Part shown: piece by piece, positions 1 through 7,481 of the stretch
Layout of the letters: each line of letters starts with the position of its first letter
How positions within the stretch are numbered: position 1 is the first letter of the stretch
Origin: an uncultured Oscillospiraceae bacterium
GTDB lineage: Bacteria > Bacillota > Clostridia > Oscillospirales > Ruminococcaceae
Length of the DNA: 26,289 nucleotides
NCBI GenBank assembly: GCA_947522735.1
Contig: CANNTZ010000032.1
Coordinates: 1-26,289 of the forward strand
Direction of reading: 5' to 3'
Translations under genes and position numbers: made by a program
Notes under the pieces: generated by a model
What the model saw: only the letters and a program-made list of their open reading frames with translations
Told to the model about the DNA's origin: nothing
Database searches by the model: none

Positions 1-1
1 G

Positions 2-922
2 TGCATCTATGTCGCCATTGGGCAGAAGAGCTCCTCGGTGGCGCAGCTTGCCGCCGAGCTTGCTCACGCGGGCGCGATGGAATATACCATAATCGTATCC
101 GCCTCCGCCTCGGACAGCGCCCCGCTGCAATATATTGCGCCCTACGCCGGCTGCGCGATGGCGGAATATTTCCGCGAAAAGGGCCGCGACGTGCTCATCG
201 TATATGACGACCTGTCCAAGCATGCCGTCGCCTACCGTGCGCTCTCGCTGCTCATACGGCGCCCACCCGGACGCGAGGCCTACCCCGGCGACGTGTTCTA
301 TCTGCACTCCCGGCTGCTGGAGCGCGCGGCCTGCGTTGCTCCGGAGTTCGGAGGCGGCTCGATAACCGCGCTGCCGATCATCGAAACTCAGGCGGGAGAC
401 GTCTCCGCATACATCCCGACCAATGTCATCTCGATAACCGACGGCCAGATATTCCTCGAAACCGAGCTGTTCCACTCCGGAATAATGCCGGCTATCAACC
501 CCGGCATCTCGGTCAGCCGCGTCGGCGGCTCGGCGCAGCTTCGTGCGATGAAGAAGGTCTCCGGCGAGCTGAAGCTGCTCTATTCACAGTACCGCGAGCT
601 TCAGGCGTTTGCGCAGTTCGGCTCCGACCTCGACGCCGACACCAAGGCGCGGCTTGCGCTTGGCGAGCGCATCGTCGAGGTGCTCAAGCAAAAGCGCAAC
701 TCCCCCATCCGCCCCGGCTGTCAGGTTGCGATAATCTACGCCGTGACCCATGGCTATCTCGACTCCGTTCCGGTCGAAAAGGTTCACGAATACGAGCGCC
801 GGCTCTTTGAGCTGATGAATACGGATCACAGCGAGCTGCTTGAACGCTTTGAGCAGGGATATTTCGACGAGAGCGACGTCGAAAATCTGAAAAACGCCCT
901 CGCCGAAATGGAGATGCACTGA
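2..922 (+). CDS. atpA: F1 ATP synthase subunit alpha, 3' part (5' end outside window)
   Basis: This is the non-catalytic alpha subunit of the F1 head. The frame is open from base 2 and gives 306 residues, so roughly the N-terminal 200 residues, including the Walker A loop, lie outside the window. The first visible residues read CIYVAIGQK, a standard AtpA segment. They are followed by MAEYFREKGRDVLIVYDDLSK-type sequence (Walker B region) and REAYPGDVFYLHSRLLER, which is diagnostic for alpha. ISVSRVGGSAQ and the helical C-terminal domain follow. The gene stops one base before the atpG start, and atpD and atpC lie next in the same direction, so it belongs to a standard atp operon. Assignment is secure; only the 5' end is missing. 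Confidence 0.97.
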   Translation, partial: CIYVAIGQKSSSVAQLAAELAHAGAMEYTIIVSASASDSAPLQYIAPYAGCAMAEYFREKGRDVLIVYDDLSKHAVAYRALSLLIRRPPGREAYPGDVFYLHSRLLERAACVAPEFGGGSITALPIIETQAGDVSAYIPTNVISITDGQIFLETELFHSGIMPAINPGISVSRVGGSAQLRAMKKVSGELKLLYSQYRELQAFAQFGSDLDADTKARLALGERIVEVLKQKRNSPIRPGCQVAIIYAVTHGYLDSVPVEKVHEYERRLFELMNTDHSELLERFEQGYFDESDVENLKNALAEMEMH

Positions 923-923
923 T

Positions 924-1724
924 ATGGGAGCAGATATCAAGGCGCTGCGCACGCGCATTAAAAGCGTCGATTCCACACTGCATCTTACCAAGGCGATGGG
1001 ACTCGTCGCCTCCTCCAAAATACGGCGCGCGACCGACGCAATGCTGCGCGGACGCGAATATCTCGCAAGCCTCGAAAACGTCATGGACGCGCTGACCGCA
1101 TGCCCCGAGTGCCGAAAAAGCCCATATATGCGCGCGGACGGCGAACGCACGCGGATGATAATCATTGCGGGCGACCGCGGTCTTGCGGGCGGCTACAACG
1201 CGAACGTATTCCGTCTCGCGGCGCAATATCCCGACGTCGAGTTCATCCCTATAGGCAAGCGAGCCTGCGAGCGCTTCGGCAAGCCGCATATATCCTCCGA
1301 GAGCTTCTCCCGTGACGACGCCTACGCCCTTGCAGGGACGCTCTGCGCCGATTTCGCGGAGGGCAAATACGACCGCCTGGACATTCTTTGCACACGCTAT
1401 GTTTCGGTGCTGACTCAGGAGGCGTTTGTGCGCCGGGTGCTCCCGCTTTCGGCAAAGCCCGGCGACAAGAGCGTTTCCGCGATATTCGAGCCTGACGAGC
1501 TGACAATACTCAACGCAGCGGCGCAGGAATATGTTGCGGGCGCGATAGCCGCTTCGGTGCGCGAGAGCTTTGCAAGCGAGGTGGCGGCGCGCCGCACGGC
1601 GATGGACAGCGCGGAAAAAAACGCCAACGAAATGATATACGATCTTCAGCTTCAATACAACCGCGCGCGCCAGAGCACGATCACGCAGGAGATAACCGAG
1701 ATCGTCGCAGGCAGCGGCATGTGA
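924..1724 (+). CDS. atpG: F1 ATP synthase subunit gamma
   Basis: This is the central rotor shaft linking the F1 hexamer to the c-ring. The 266-residue product begins MGADIKALRTRIKSV and continues with LTKAMGLVASSKIRRA, the conserved N-terminal gamma helix. It ends with the C-terminal helix QLQYNRARQSTITQEITEIV, also conserved. A central Rossmann-like part (MIIIAGDRGLAGGYNANVFR) is present. It is about 20 residues shorter than many bacterial gamma subunits. The start ATG is one base after the atpA stop. The only Shine-Dalgarno-like sequence is GGAG at 910-913 inside the end of atpA, which suggests translational coupling. A 25-bp gap separates it from atpD. Confidence 0.96.
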   Translation: MGADIKALRTRIKSVDSTLHLTKAMGLVASSKIRRATDAMLRGREYLASLENVMDALTACPECRKSPYMRADGERTRMIIIAGDRGLAGGYNANVFRLAAQYPDVEFIPIGKRACERFGKPHISSESFSRDDAYALAGTLCADFAEGKYDRLDILCTRYVSVLTQEAFVRRVLPLSAKPGDKSVSAIFEPDELTILNAAAQEYVAGAIAASVRESFASEVAARRTAMDSAEKNANEMIYDLQLQYNRARQSTITQEITEIVAGSGM

Positions 1725-1749
1725 ACACAACCACAAAGGAAGTGATTTT

Positions 1750-3150
1750 TTGGCAGAGCTTCACACCGGAAGGGTGTGTCAGGTGATGGGCCCTGTGGTG
1801 GACGTCCGCTTTGAGCAGGGCGAGCTGCCCTCCATTTACAATGCACTGACCATCCCCATCGGAGACAGAACGTTGACCGTCGAGGTGGCGCAGCACGTCG
1901 GCGACAACACCGCCCGCTGCATCGCAATGGCCTCCACCGACGGCCTAAAGCGCGACGCCGTCGCGACCGATACCGGCAAGCCGATAAGCGTCCCTGTCGG
2001 GCGCGAGACGCTCGGCAGGATATTCAACGTCCTCGGCGACGCCGTGGACAACAAGCCCGCCCCAGAAAACGTTGAGCGCTGGGATATCCACCGCCCCGCG
2101 CCAAAGTACGACGAGCTTTCCTCGACGGCGGAGATACTTGAAACGGGCATCAAGGTCATCGACCTCATCTGCCCCTACTCCAAGGGCGGCAAGGTCGGAC
2201 TGTTCGGCGGCGCAGGCGTCGGCAAAACCGTCGTTATAATGGAGCTTATCAACAACATCGCCAAGCGCCACGGCGGACTCTCCGTCTTTACTGGCGTCGG
2301 CGAGCGCACCCGCGAGGGCAACGACCTCTACAACGAGATGCAGGACTCCGGCGTTATCGCCAACACGACACTCGTCTACGGACAGATGAACGAGCCGCCA
2401 GGGGCACGTATGCGCGTGGCGCTCTCGGGGCTGACGATGGCGGAATATTTCCGCGACGAGGAGCAGCAGGACGTGCTGCTGTTCATCGACAACATCTTCC
2501 GCTTCACACAGGCAGGCTCCGAGGTCTCGGCGCTGCTTGGCCGTATGCCGTCCGCCGTCGGCTATCAGCCGACGCTGGCAAACGAGATGGGCGCGCTTCA
2601 GGAGCGCATAACCTCCACCCGCAAGGGCTCTATCACCTCCGTTCAGGCGGTCTATGTTCCGGCGGACGATCTGACCGACCCCGCCCCCGCGACACTGTTC
2701 GCGCATCTTGATGCGACGACGGTTCTCGCGCGCAGCATCGCCTCTCAGGGCATCTATCCGGCGGTCGATCCGCTGGAATCCACCAGCCGCATACTCTCCC
2801 CCGACGTCCTCGGCGAGGAGCATTACAGGGTTGCACGCGAGGTGCAGCGCATTCTCCAGCGCTACAAGGATCTGATGGACATCATCGCCATCATGGGCAT
2901 GGACGAGCTTTCCGATGAGGACCGTCTGCTTGTTCAGCGCGCCCGCAAAATCCAGCGTTTCCTCTCCCAGCCGCTCCACGTCTCCGCAAAATTCAACGGC
3001 TTCCCCGGCACCTACGTGCCGCTCTCCGAGACTATTCGCGGCTTTAGGGAGATTATCGAGGGCAGACATGACGAGCTGCCCGAATCCGCCTTTCTCTTCG
3101 TCGGCACCATCGACGAGGCGGTTGAGAAGGCAAGGAAGGTGGCGCGATGA
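1750..3150 (+). CDS. atpD: F1 ATP synthase subunit beta (catalytic)
   Basis: This is the catalytic subunit that makes or hydrolyses ATP in F1. The 466-residue product is full length. Walker A GGAGVGKT is at residues 153-160, the GERTREG segment with the catalytic glutamate at about 184-190, Walker B LLFID at 243-247, and a DELSDED motif (the DELSEED lever that contacts gamma) at 385-391. Translation appears to start at a TTG codon, because AAAGGAAG at about 1735-1742 is correctly spaced from 1750 and the protein then begins MAELHTGRVCQVMGPVVDV as in other beta subunits. Its last four bases overlap the atpC start (ATGA), so the two are probably translationally coupled. Confidence 0.98.
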   Translation: MAELHTGRVCQVMGPVVDVRFEQGELPSIYNALTIPIGDRTLTVEVAQHVGDNTARCIAMASTDGLKRDAVATDTGKPISVPVGRETLGRIFNVLGDAVDNKPAPENVERWDIHRPAPKYDELSSTAEILETGIKVIDLICPYSKGGKVGLFGGAGVGKTVVIMELINNIAKRHGGLSVFTGVGERTREGNDLYNEMQDSGVIANTTLVYGQMNEPPGARMRVALSGLTMAEYFRDEEQQDVLLFIDNIFRFTQAGSEVSALLGRMPSAVGYQPTLANEMGALQERITSTRKGSITSVQAVYVPADDLTDPAPATLFAHLDATTVLARSIASQGIYPAVDPLESTSRILSPDVLGEEHYRVAREVQRILQRYKDLMDIIAIMGMDELSDEDRLLVQRARKIQRFLSQPLHVSAKFNGFPGTYVPLSETIRGFREIIEGRHDELPESAFLFVGTIDEAVEKARKVAR

Positions 3151-3407
3151 ACACCTTTCATCTGGTCGTTTCATCGCCCGACGGCAAGCTCTTTGACGGC
3201 GACGCGCTCATGCTGACGCTCCGCGGCGTCGAGGGCGACCTCGCGATAATGTCGGGACACGTCCCCTTTGTGACCTCCGTCGTACCCTGCCGCTGTCGCA
3301 TCACCCTGCCTGACGACGCCATCCGCGAGGGAGACGTCTCCGGCGGACTGCTCACCGTCTCCGACGACTGCGTCACCCTGCTTTCCGGCGATTTCCACTG
3401 GAAATAA
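3147..3407 (+). CDS. atpC: F1 ATP synthase subunit epsilon, short form lacking the C-terminal helices
   Basis: This is the epsilon subunit that sits at the foot of gamma on the c-ring. Only 86 residues are encoded: MNTFHLVVSSPDG, then DGDALMLTLRGVEGDLAIMSGHVPFVTSV, then GGLLTVSDDCVTLLSG, ending DFHWK. This covers the N-terminal beta-sandwich domain only. Most epsilon subunits have about 130-140 residues with a C-terminal two-helix arm that can inhibit ATP hydrolysis, and that arm is absent here. No continuation of the arm was recognised in other frames after 3407, so a recent frameshift is unlikely. Short epsilon forms are known in other bacteria such as green sulfur bacteria. It overlaps atpD by 4 bp and is the last gene of the operon. 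Confidence 0.9.
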   Translation: MNTFHLVVSSPDGKLFDGDALMLTLRGVEGDLAIMSGHVPFVTSVVPCRCRITLPDDAIREGDVSGGLLTVSDDCVTLLSGDFHWK

Positions 3408-3543
3408 CGCTCGCCCGAATATGTCGTGAAGCCTTCGGTCAACGGCCGCGCGTGTGTCTGACAGCTCACAGCAAATAGCTCCGGCGCGCGGACGGCCTTT
3501 TTGAGCACAGCGGCCCGCGGTCGATCGGTTTGTCGAGCCCACA

Positions 3544-3569
3544 GGCAGGCAGCTTGCAAGCTGTTTGCC
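3544..3569 (+). other. Perfect 12-bp inverted repeat (two G-T wobbles) downstream of atpC
   Basis: GGCAGGCAGCTT at 3544-3555 can pair with AAGCTGTTTGCC at 3558-3569 over 12 positions, two of them G-T. The core CAGCTTGCAAGCTG is a perfect palindrome. It lies in the 200-bp non-coding stretch between atpC and the operon terminator and has no T-run after it, so it may be an RNA-stabilising or processing hairpin. No function can be assigned. The rest of 3408-3609 holds nothing recognisable. Confidence 0.45.
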
Positions 3570-3609
3570 CGCTCTGTCTCCTCGAACGCGGGAACAATCC
3601 CAAAATCTC

Positions 3610-3655
3610 AGCGCCCCCCGGAAAAGCTCCGAGGGGCGCTTTGCATTCATTTTTT
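3610..3655 (+). terminator. Intrinsic terminator of the atp operon, perhaps bidirectional
   Basis: AGCGCCCC at 3610-3617 pairs with GGGGCGCT at 3633-3640, and inner pairs CGGA/TCCG extend the stem after one mismatch. On the plus strand it is followed by TTTGCATTCATTTTTTC. It lies between the convergent atpC and TfoX-domain genes; on the minus strand the following T-run is weaker (GATTTTGGG). Confidence 0.75.
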
Positions 3656-3967
3656 CTTTTTCCGCGGCTTTGGAAACGGCGTTGCTGCGACAAGAACGGG
3701 TATCAGCCTCTCAAGCAGCTCCGTGTCCTCGACGTCAAGGACGAAGTGCTCCTTCGCTCCGTGATACGGCACGCCGCACTCCGCTGCCGTCATTATCCTC
3801 GCCGCTTCAGGCAGCTCTCTGACAAAGGCGGTGTTATCGCAGACCAGCAGCACCGGCTTATCGTTGACATAAACCATATATTCGCCGAACATTTTGCGGC
3901 TGCGCACCGCGCCGAAGCGTCCAAGCTGCTCGCAGACAAATTCGACATACTCAGCGGAGGTCGCCAT
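3647..3967 (-). CDS. TfoX N-terminal-domain protein
   Basis: The 106-residue protein matches the TfoX/Sxy N-terminal domain family: YVEFVCEQLGRFGAVRSRKMFGEYMVYVNDKPVLLVCDNTAFV is the characteristic pattern, with the RKMFGEYMVYV core at about residues 24-34. It ends in a basic tail, PKPRKKKK. In gammaproteobacteria full-length Sxy/TfoX has a second domain and induces competence. Stand-alone N-terminal domains like this one are widespread in Clostridia and their role is unknown, so competence should not be inferred. AAGGAG lies 8 bases before the ATG. It starts 21 bp after the stop of the upstream P-type ATPase gene in the same direction, so it is probably cotranscribed from the 6499-6527 promoter. 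Confidence 0.85.
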   Translation of the reverse strand: MATSAEYVEFVCEQLGRFGAVRSRKMFGEYMVYVNDKPVLLVCDNTAFVRELPEAARIMTAAECGVPYHGAKEHFVLDVEDTELLERLIPVLVAATPFPKPRKKKK

Positions 3968-3988
3968 GGGTATCGCTCCTTTTCCGGC

Positions 3989-6448
3989 TCATTCGGACGT
4001 TTTTTGCTCCTTTGCAGCGCTCTTTTCTCCCCTTCGGCGCTCCTTCTGCGCCTTTAGCACCTGCTTTTTCCGGCGACGCGCCTCGCGTTCGGTCTTGCGC
4101 TCGTCGATAAGTCGTGTCAGCCTGACGCTTGCGTTCTCAGTGAGCCATGTGAGGTTGCGGAAAAGCGATTCCGCCGCAAACGCAAATACGATCATCAGCA
4201 GCACGCAGATGCGCGACATTGCGCTGAGCGCGAAAAGCTGCTTCAAAAATATTCCGCAGAACACAAGCCCCACCACGTTCACGCCGAGTATCGCATACTT
4301 CATCGGCGTCATTGGCTGGCTTATCTTGATTAGTATCATGAAGCCGACAACCGACAAAAGCATTGTGGCCGCCGTCGCTATGTCGCCGCCGGGCAGCTTG
4401 AACACCTCGCCGCAGACCACCAGCGCACCGACGGCAAGCACGTCGGTGAGACCCGCCGGAAACGCGCGCAGCAGCACGTTTTTGAGAAACCTCCCGCTTA
4501 TGCGCGCCTTATTCGCCTCAAGCGCGAGCAGGAACCCCGGAATGCCTATGGTGAACATGCTTATCAGCGATATCTGCGCCGGCTCAAGAGGATAGGTGAT
4601 GCGGAAAACGGCGGAAAAGAGCGAGAGCAGCAGCGAAAAGATGTTTTTCACGAGAAAAAGGCTCGCCGAGCGCTGGATGTTGTTGACAACGCGCCTGCCC
4701 TCGAACACAACGTCAGGCATGTGCGCGAAATCCGAATCCATCAGCACCACCTGCGCCGCCTGCGCCGCGGCCTCGCTGCCGGACGCCATTGCAACGCTGC
4801 AATCAGCGTCCTTCATTGCAAGAATGTCGTTCACTCCGTCGCCGGTCATCGCGACGGTATGCCCCGCCCTTTGCAGCGCCTGCACGAGGCTTTGCTTCTG
4901 CTTTGGCGTGACACGCCCAAAAACGGTATATTCCACAGCGGCGCGCTCCAGCTTCGCGTCGGTATCAAGCAGCGAGGCGTCGATAAATTTTCCGGCGTTT
5001 TCAATGCCCGCCCGGCGCGCTATCTCGGCTACGGCGACTGGGTTGTCGCCGGAGATGACCTTGACCTCGACGCCCTGCTCGCGGAAGTAGGCAAAGGTCT
5101 CCTTCGCACTTTCACGTATCGGGTTGGAGAGCACGACAAAGCCGAGAGGCTCCGCCGCGCCGTCGCCGTCCCGGGCGAGCAGCAGCACGCGGCAGCCCGA
5201 TTCGGTATACGGCTCCAGCTCCGGCGCAATGCGCTCGAAGCCGTCCTTCATCACAAATTCCGGCGCGCCCAGCAGATACGTGCCGTCGGCAAAGGTGACG
5301 CTGCTGTATTTGACGCTTGAGGAAAACGGCTGTATCCTGCGCGGCGAACGGCGCTTGCCGCCAAGCGTCGAGGTGTATTCGCGTATCGCCCGCATCGTCG
5401 CGTTGTTGTCGATGGACGCAGCGGCGTAATCGGCGAGCAGAGCTCTCAGCGCCCCGGAGTCAAGCCCGCCGCCGGAGACGGAGATGATATCGTCCATCCG
5501 CATTTCCGGCTCGGTGATAGTGCCGGTCTTGTCCACGCAGAGCACATCCACCCGTGCAAGCGTCTCGATGCTCTTCATGTCGTGCAGCAGCACCTTTCGC
5601 CGGGCAAGACGTATCGTGCCAAGCGCCAGTGCGATGGTCGTCAGCATATAAAGTCCCTCCGGGATCATGCCGATTATTGCTGCCACCGCCGAGACAACGC
5701 TCTTCTGGATGGTTTCGTGATTGAGGTAGTAGCCCTGAATAAACAGTATCGCGCCGATTGGGATGATGGTTATCCCTATCCATTTGACGATACGGTTGAT
5801 CGAGCGGATCATCTCCGACTGCTCGCCCTTGCCCATCGCCCTTGCCTCGCGCGTAAGCCTTGAGATATAGGAGTCCTCTCCGACGTTTTTCAGGCGGGCA
5901 AAGCACTCGCCGGAGACCACGTAGCTGCCGGAGAGCAGCGCGCAGCCGCCGGTCTTTTCGATCTCGTCCGCCTCGCCGGTCAGCAGCGCCTCGTTGACGC
6001 TTACGCTGCCGCTGAGCACCATCGCGTCCGCCGGGATCTGGTCGCCTGCGGAGAGCACGACGACATCGTCGCGCACAAGCTCCTCCGCCGCAACCCTTTG
6101 GCGCACGCCGTCCCGCACGATGACCGCATGCGGCGCGTTGAGGATGTTCATCTTTTCAAGCGTGCGCTTGGCGCGCAGCTCCTGTATTATTCCGATCAGC
6201 GTATTGCCGATAACGACCGGAAGAAACGTCAGGTTGCGGTAGGATCCGACACAGCAGAGCACCACGGCGATTATCAGAAATATCAGGTTGAAATATGTGA
6301 GCAGGTTGGATTTGATTATCTCCCACACCGTCTTGCCTGTGGAATTGTCGGTGAGGTTGGTCATGCCCTGCTCGACGCGCTCGTTAACCTCGTCGCCGCT
6401 AAGTCCGCTGAGCGCCGTTATGCGCGGCGCTCCACCCATGTTGTCCAT
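3989..6448 (-). CDS. Cation-translocating P-type ATPase (CtpE-like)
   Basis: This is an ATP-driven membrane cation pump of 819 residues. Numbered from the chosen start, the actuator motif LTGEA is at 156-160, the membrane motif PEGL at 263-266, the phosphorylation motif DKTGTIT begins at D306, SGDNP is near 466-470 and the hinge motif TGDGVND at 535-541. Several further C-terminal membrane helices follow. No N-terminal metal-binding CxxC domain is present, so a soft-metal P1B pump is unlikely. The PEGL motif and overall layout resemble the CtpE/Ca2+-ATPase-like group, but the ion is inferred. The last ~40 residues are highly charged and basic. The start at 6448 is chosen because AGAGGA precedes it by 7 bases. 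The upstream in-frame ATG at 6508 lies inside the spacer of the promoter, before the transcript begins. Confidence 0.93.
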   Translation of the reverse strand: MDNMGGAPRITALSGLSGDEVNERVEQGMTNLTDNSTGKTVWEIIKSNLLTYFNLIFLIIAVVLCCVGSYRNLTFLPVVIGNTLIGIIQELRAKRTLEKMNILNAPHAVIVRDGVRQRVAAEELVRDDVVVLSAGDQIPADAMVLSGSVSVNEALLTGEADEIEKTGGCALLSGSYVVSGECFARLKNVGEDSYISRLTREARAMGKGEQSEMIRSINRIVKWIGITIIPIGAILFIQGYYLNHETIQKSVVSAVAAIIGMIPEGLYMLTTIALALGTIRLARRKVLLHDMKSIETLARVDVLCVDKTGTITEPEMRMDDIISVSGGGLDSGALRALLADYAAASIDNNATMRAIREYTSTLGGKRRSPRRIQPFSSSVKYSSVTFADGTYLLGAPEFVMKDGFERIAPELEPYTESGCRVLLLARDGDGAAEPLGFVVLSNPIRESAKETFAYFREQGVEVKVISGDNPVAVAEIARRAGIENAGKFIDASLLDTDAKLERAAVEYTVFGRVTPKQKQSLVQALQRAGHTVAMTGDGVNDILAMKDADCSVAMASGSEAAAQAAQVVLMDSDFAHMPDVVFEGRRVVNNIQRSASLFLVKNIFSLLLSLFSAVFRITYPLEPAQISLISMFTIGIPGFLLALEANKARISGRFLKNVLLRAFPAGLTDVLAVGALVVCGEVFKLPGGDIATAATMLLSVVGFMILIKISQPMTPMKYAILGVNVVGLVFCGIFLKQLFALSAMSRICVLLMIVFAFAAESLFRNLTWLTENASVRLTRLIDERKTEREARRRKKQVLKAQKERRRGEKSAAKEQKTSE

Positions 6449-6498
6449 CTTTCCATCCTCTTTACAGATATGATAGCCTCCGGCAAGCTCTGAATTAT

Positions 6499-6527
6499 AT
6501 TCTATCATGCCCCGCCAGCCATGTCAA
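6499..6527 (-). promoter_or_regulatory. Sigma-A promoter of the P-type ATPase gene
   Basis: On the minus strand TTGACA (6522-6527) is separated by exactly 17 nt from TAGAAT (6499-6504). The predicted transcript starts near 6492, giving a ~44-nt leader before the ATG at 6448. Confidence 0.75.
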
Positions 6528-6630
6528 TAGCGCCACTTTAACACGGCTTTATAAGAAAATTTCTTTACAGATACAACATATAAAATCCCAAAAAGGTTTA
6601 ATAAAAAACAATCGACGCCGCAAGCCCCCG

Positions 6631-6652
6631 GCGTTCGACGGGACGCGCGAGG
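6631..6652. repeat. 22-nt direct repeat, copy 1
   Basis: Copy 1 of a near-identical 22-nt repeat (21 of 22 bases shared with 6751-6772). The core GGGACGCGCGAGG is identical in both. The flanking bases are only loosely similar. Confidence 0.65.
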
Positions 6653-6750
6653 ATGCCTCTATAGCAGTTCCGGCGCAGCGCCTTGTCCGGCATGTCCGTC
6701 TCTCCCTCACGTTTGAGCCTCGTTCGCTCGTGCCGCCTCCATGTGCCGCA

Positions 6751-6772
6751 GCGTTCGGCGGGACGCGCGAGG
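6751..6772. repeat. 22-nt direct repeat, copy 2
   Basis: Copy 2 of the repeat at 6631-6652, differing by one base (GTTCGGCGGG instead of GTTCGACGGG), 120 bp further on. Confidence 0.65.
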
Positions 6773-6854
6773 TCAACCCTCAGCGCCCGGAGGCTTGTTT
6801 CACGGCTGCGCGTCCGTTCATTGCCTCAGGGATATCCGATATGTTTTTTCTGTT

Positions 6855-7466
6855 TTAAGCTGTGTCCCTCTCCTGCTCCTTTTTCGCTCTCCCGCGCGTC
6901 TCGAATATACATTTCCCGCCGGCCCTGTATTCCGGCGACACGATATGTATCAACAGCTCCTCTCCCGACGAGAGCACGCCCACTGCGCAGGTGGCCGCGC
7001 AGTACCACACCGCGCCGCGCCACGGCAGCACATACGGCAAAAGAAACACCGCAAGCCCCGTAAGCTTGTTGAGCCAGGTGTGCAGCGAGGCAAAGCGGCG
7101 GTATTTAAACGCCGCGACGAGATAGGCGCTCAGGCGCAGCAGCAGCGCCGCCGCGACGAGCCCCCACATCCACGCCGGAAGCAGTGCGCGCAGCTCCGGG
7201 AACAGCCGTATTATCATGACGGCGTAAAACATCAGGTCGGCGGCGCTGTCAAGGCGTGCGCCGATATCGCTGACAAGCCCCAGCCGTCGTGCGAGAAGGC
7301 CGTCCAGCATGTCGCTGACGCCGCTTACCGTATACAGGACGAAAAACGCCGCCGAAAGCGGGCGCACAAACAACAGCCCCGCCGTTCCGGCGATCCGCAC
7401 AAGGGTGCAGACGTTTGGCGCGGTGAGGAGGGAGCGCAGTCCGGCTCCGGTTTTTTTGTGTTCCAT
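6855..7466 (-). CDS. CDP-alcohol phosphatidyltransferase family protein
   Basis: This is an integral membrane enzyme of 203 residues that should transfer a phosphatidyl group from CDP-diacylglycerol to an alcohol. The full family signature D-x2-D-G-x2-A-R-x8-G-x3-D-x3-D is present: D52, D55, G56, A59, R60, G69, D73 and D77. The remainder is a series of hydrophobic helices. The acceptor cannot be read from the sequence; PgsA-like phosphatidylglycerophosphate synthesis is possible. It starts 15 bp after the ABC permease stop in the same direction, with AGGAC upstream of the ATG, so it is probably the last gene of the tetR-ABC operon. This makes a specialised lipid role as plausible as a housekeeping one. 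Confidence 0.88.
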   Translation of the reverse strand: MEHKKTGAGLRSLLTAPNVCTLVRIAGTAGLLFVRPLSAAFFVLYTVSGVSDMLDGLLARRLGLVSDIGARLDSAADLMFYAVMIIRLFPELRALLPAWMWGLVAAALLLRLSAYLVAAFKYRRFASLHTWLNKLTGLAVFLLPYVLPWRGAVWYCAATCAVGVLSSGEELLIHIVSPEYRAGGKCIFETRGRAKKEQERDTA

Positions 7467-7481
7467 AGGCTTTGCGTCCTG

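Larger units (their letters stand above)
6528..6854. other. Gene-free interval holding a 22-nt direct repeat
   Basis: About 330 bp between the ATPase promoter and the end of the phosphatidyltransferase gene hold no gene I can support. The part near 6540-6615 is AT-rich; 6620-6850 is GC-rich. Within it GCGTTCGACGGGACGCGCGAGG (6631-6652) recurs at 6751-6772 with a single change, exactly 120 bp apart. A weak open frame on the minus strand spans both copies but has no recognisable family and a low-complexity, arginine-rich product. Confidence 0.5.

Noticed and set aside
1945..3174. A 409-codon open frame on the minus strand opposite atpD
   Set aside because: It mirrors the codons of atpD, has no recognisable family and is not preceded by a plausible start signal.
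3408..3609. Frameshifted C-terminal arm of epsilon after the atpC stop
   Set aside because: Translations of this stretch in the other frames show no helical Ala/Glu/Arg-rich arm resembling epsilon.
6446..6508. Longer N-terminus of the P-type ATPase starting at the ATG at 6508
   Set aside because: That codon lies between the -35 and -10 boxes of the promoter, so it is not transcribed; the ATG at 6448 has a ribosome-binding site.
6631..6772. CRISPR array
   Set aside because: Only two copies, with a 98-bp gap between them and no cas genes in the window.
6549..6776. A 75-codon minus-strand gene covering both 22-nt repeats
   Set aside because: No ribosome-binding site of quality, arginine-rich low-complexity product, and no family recognised; the repeated SRVP peptides merely translate the DNA repeat.
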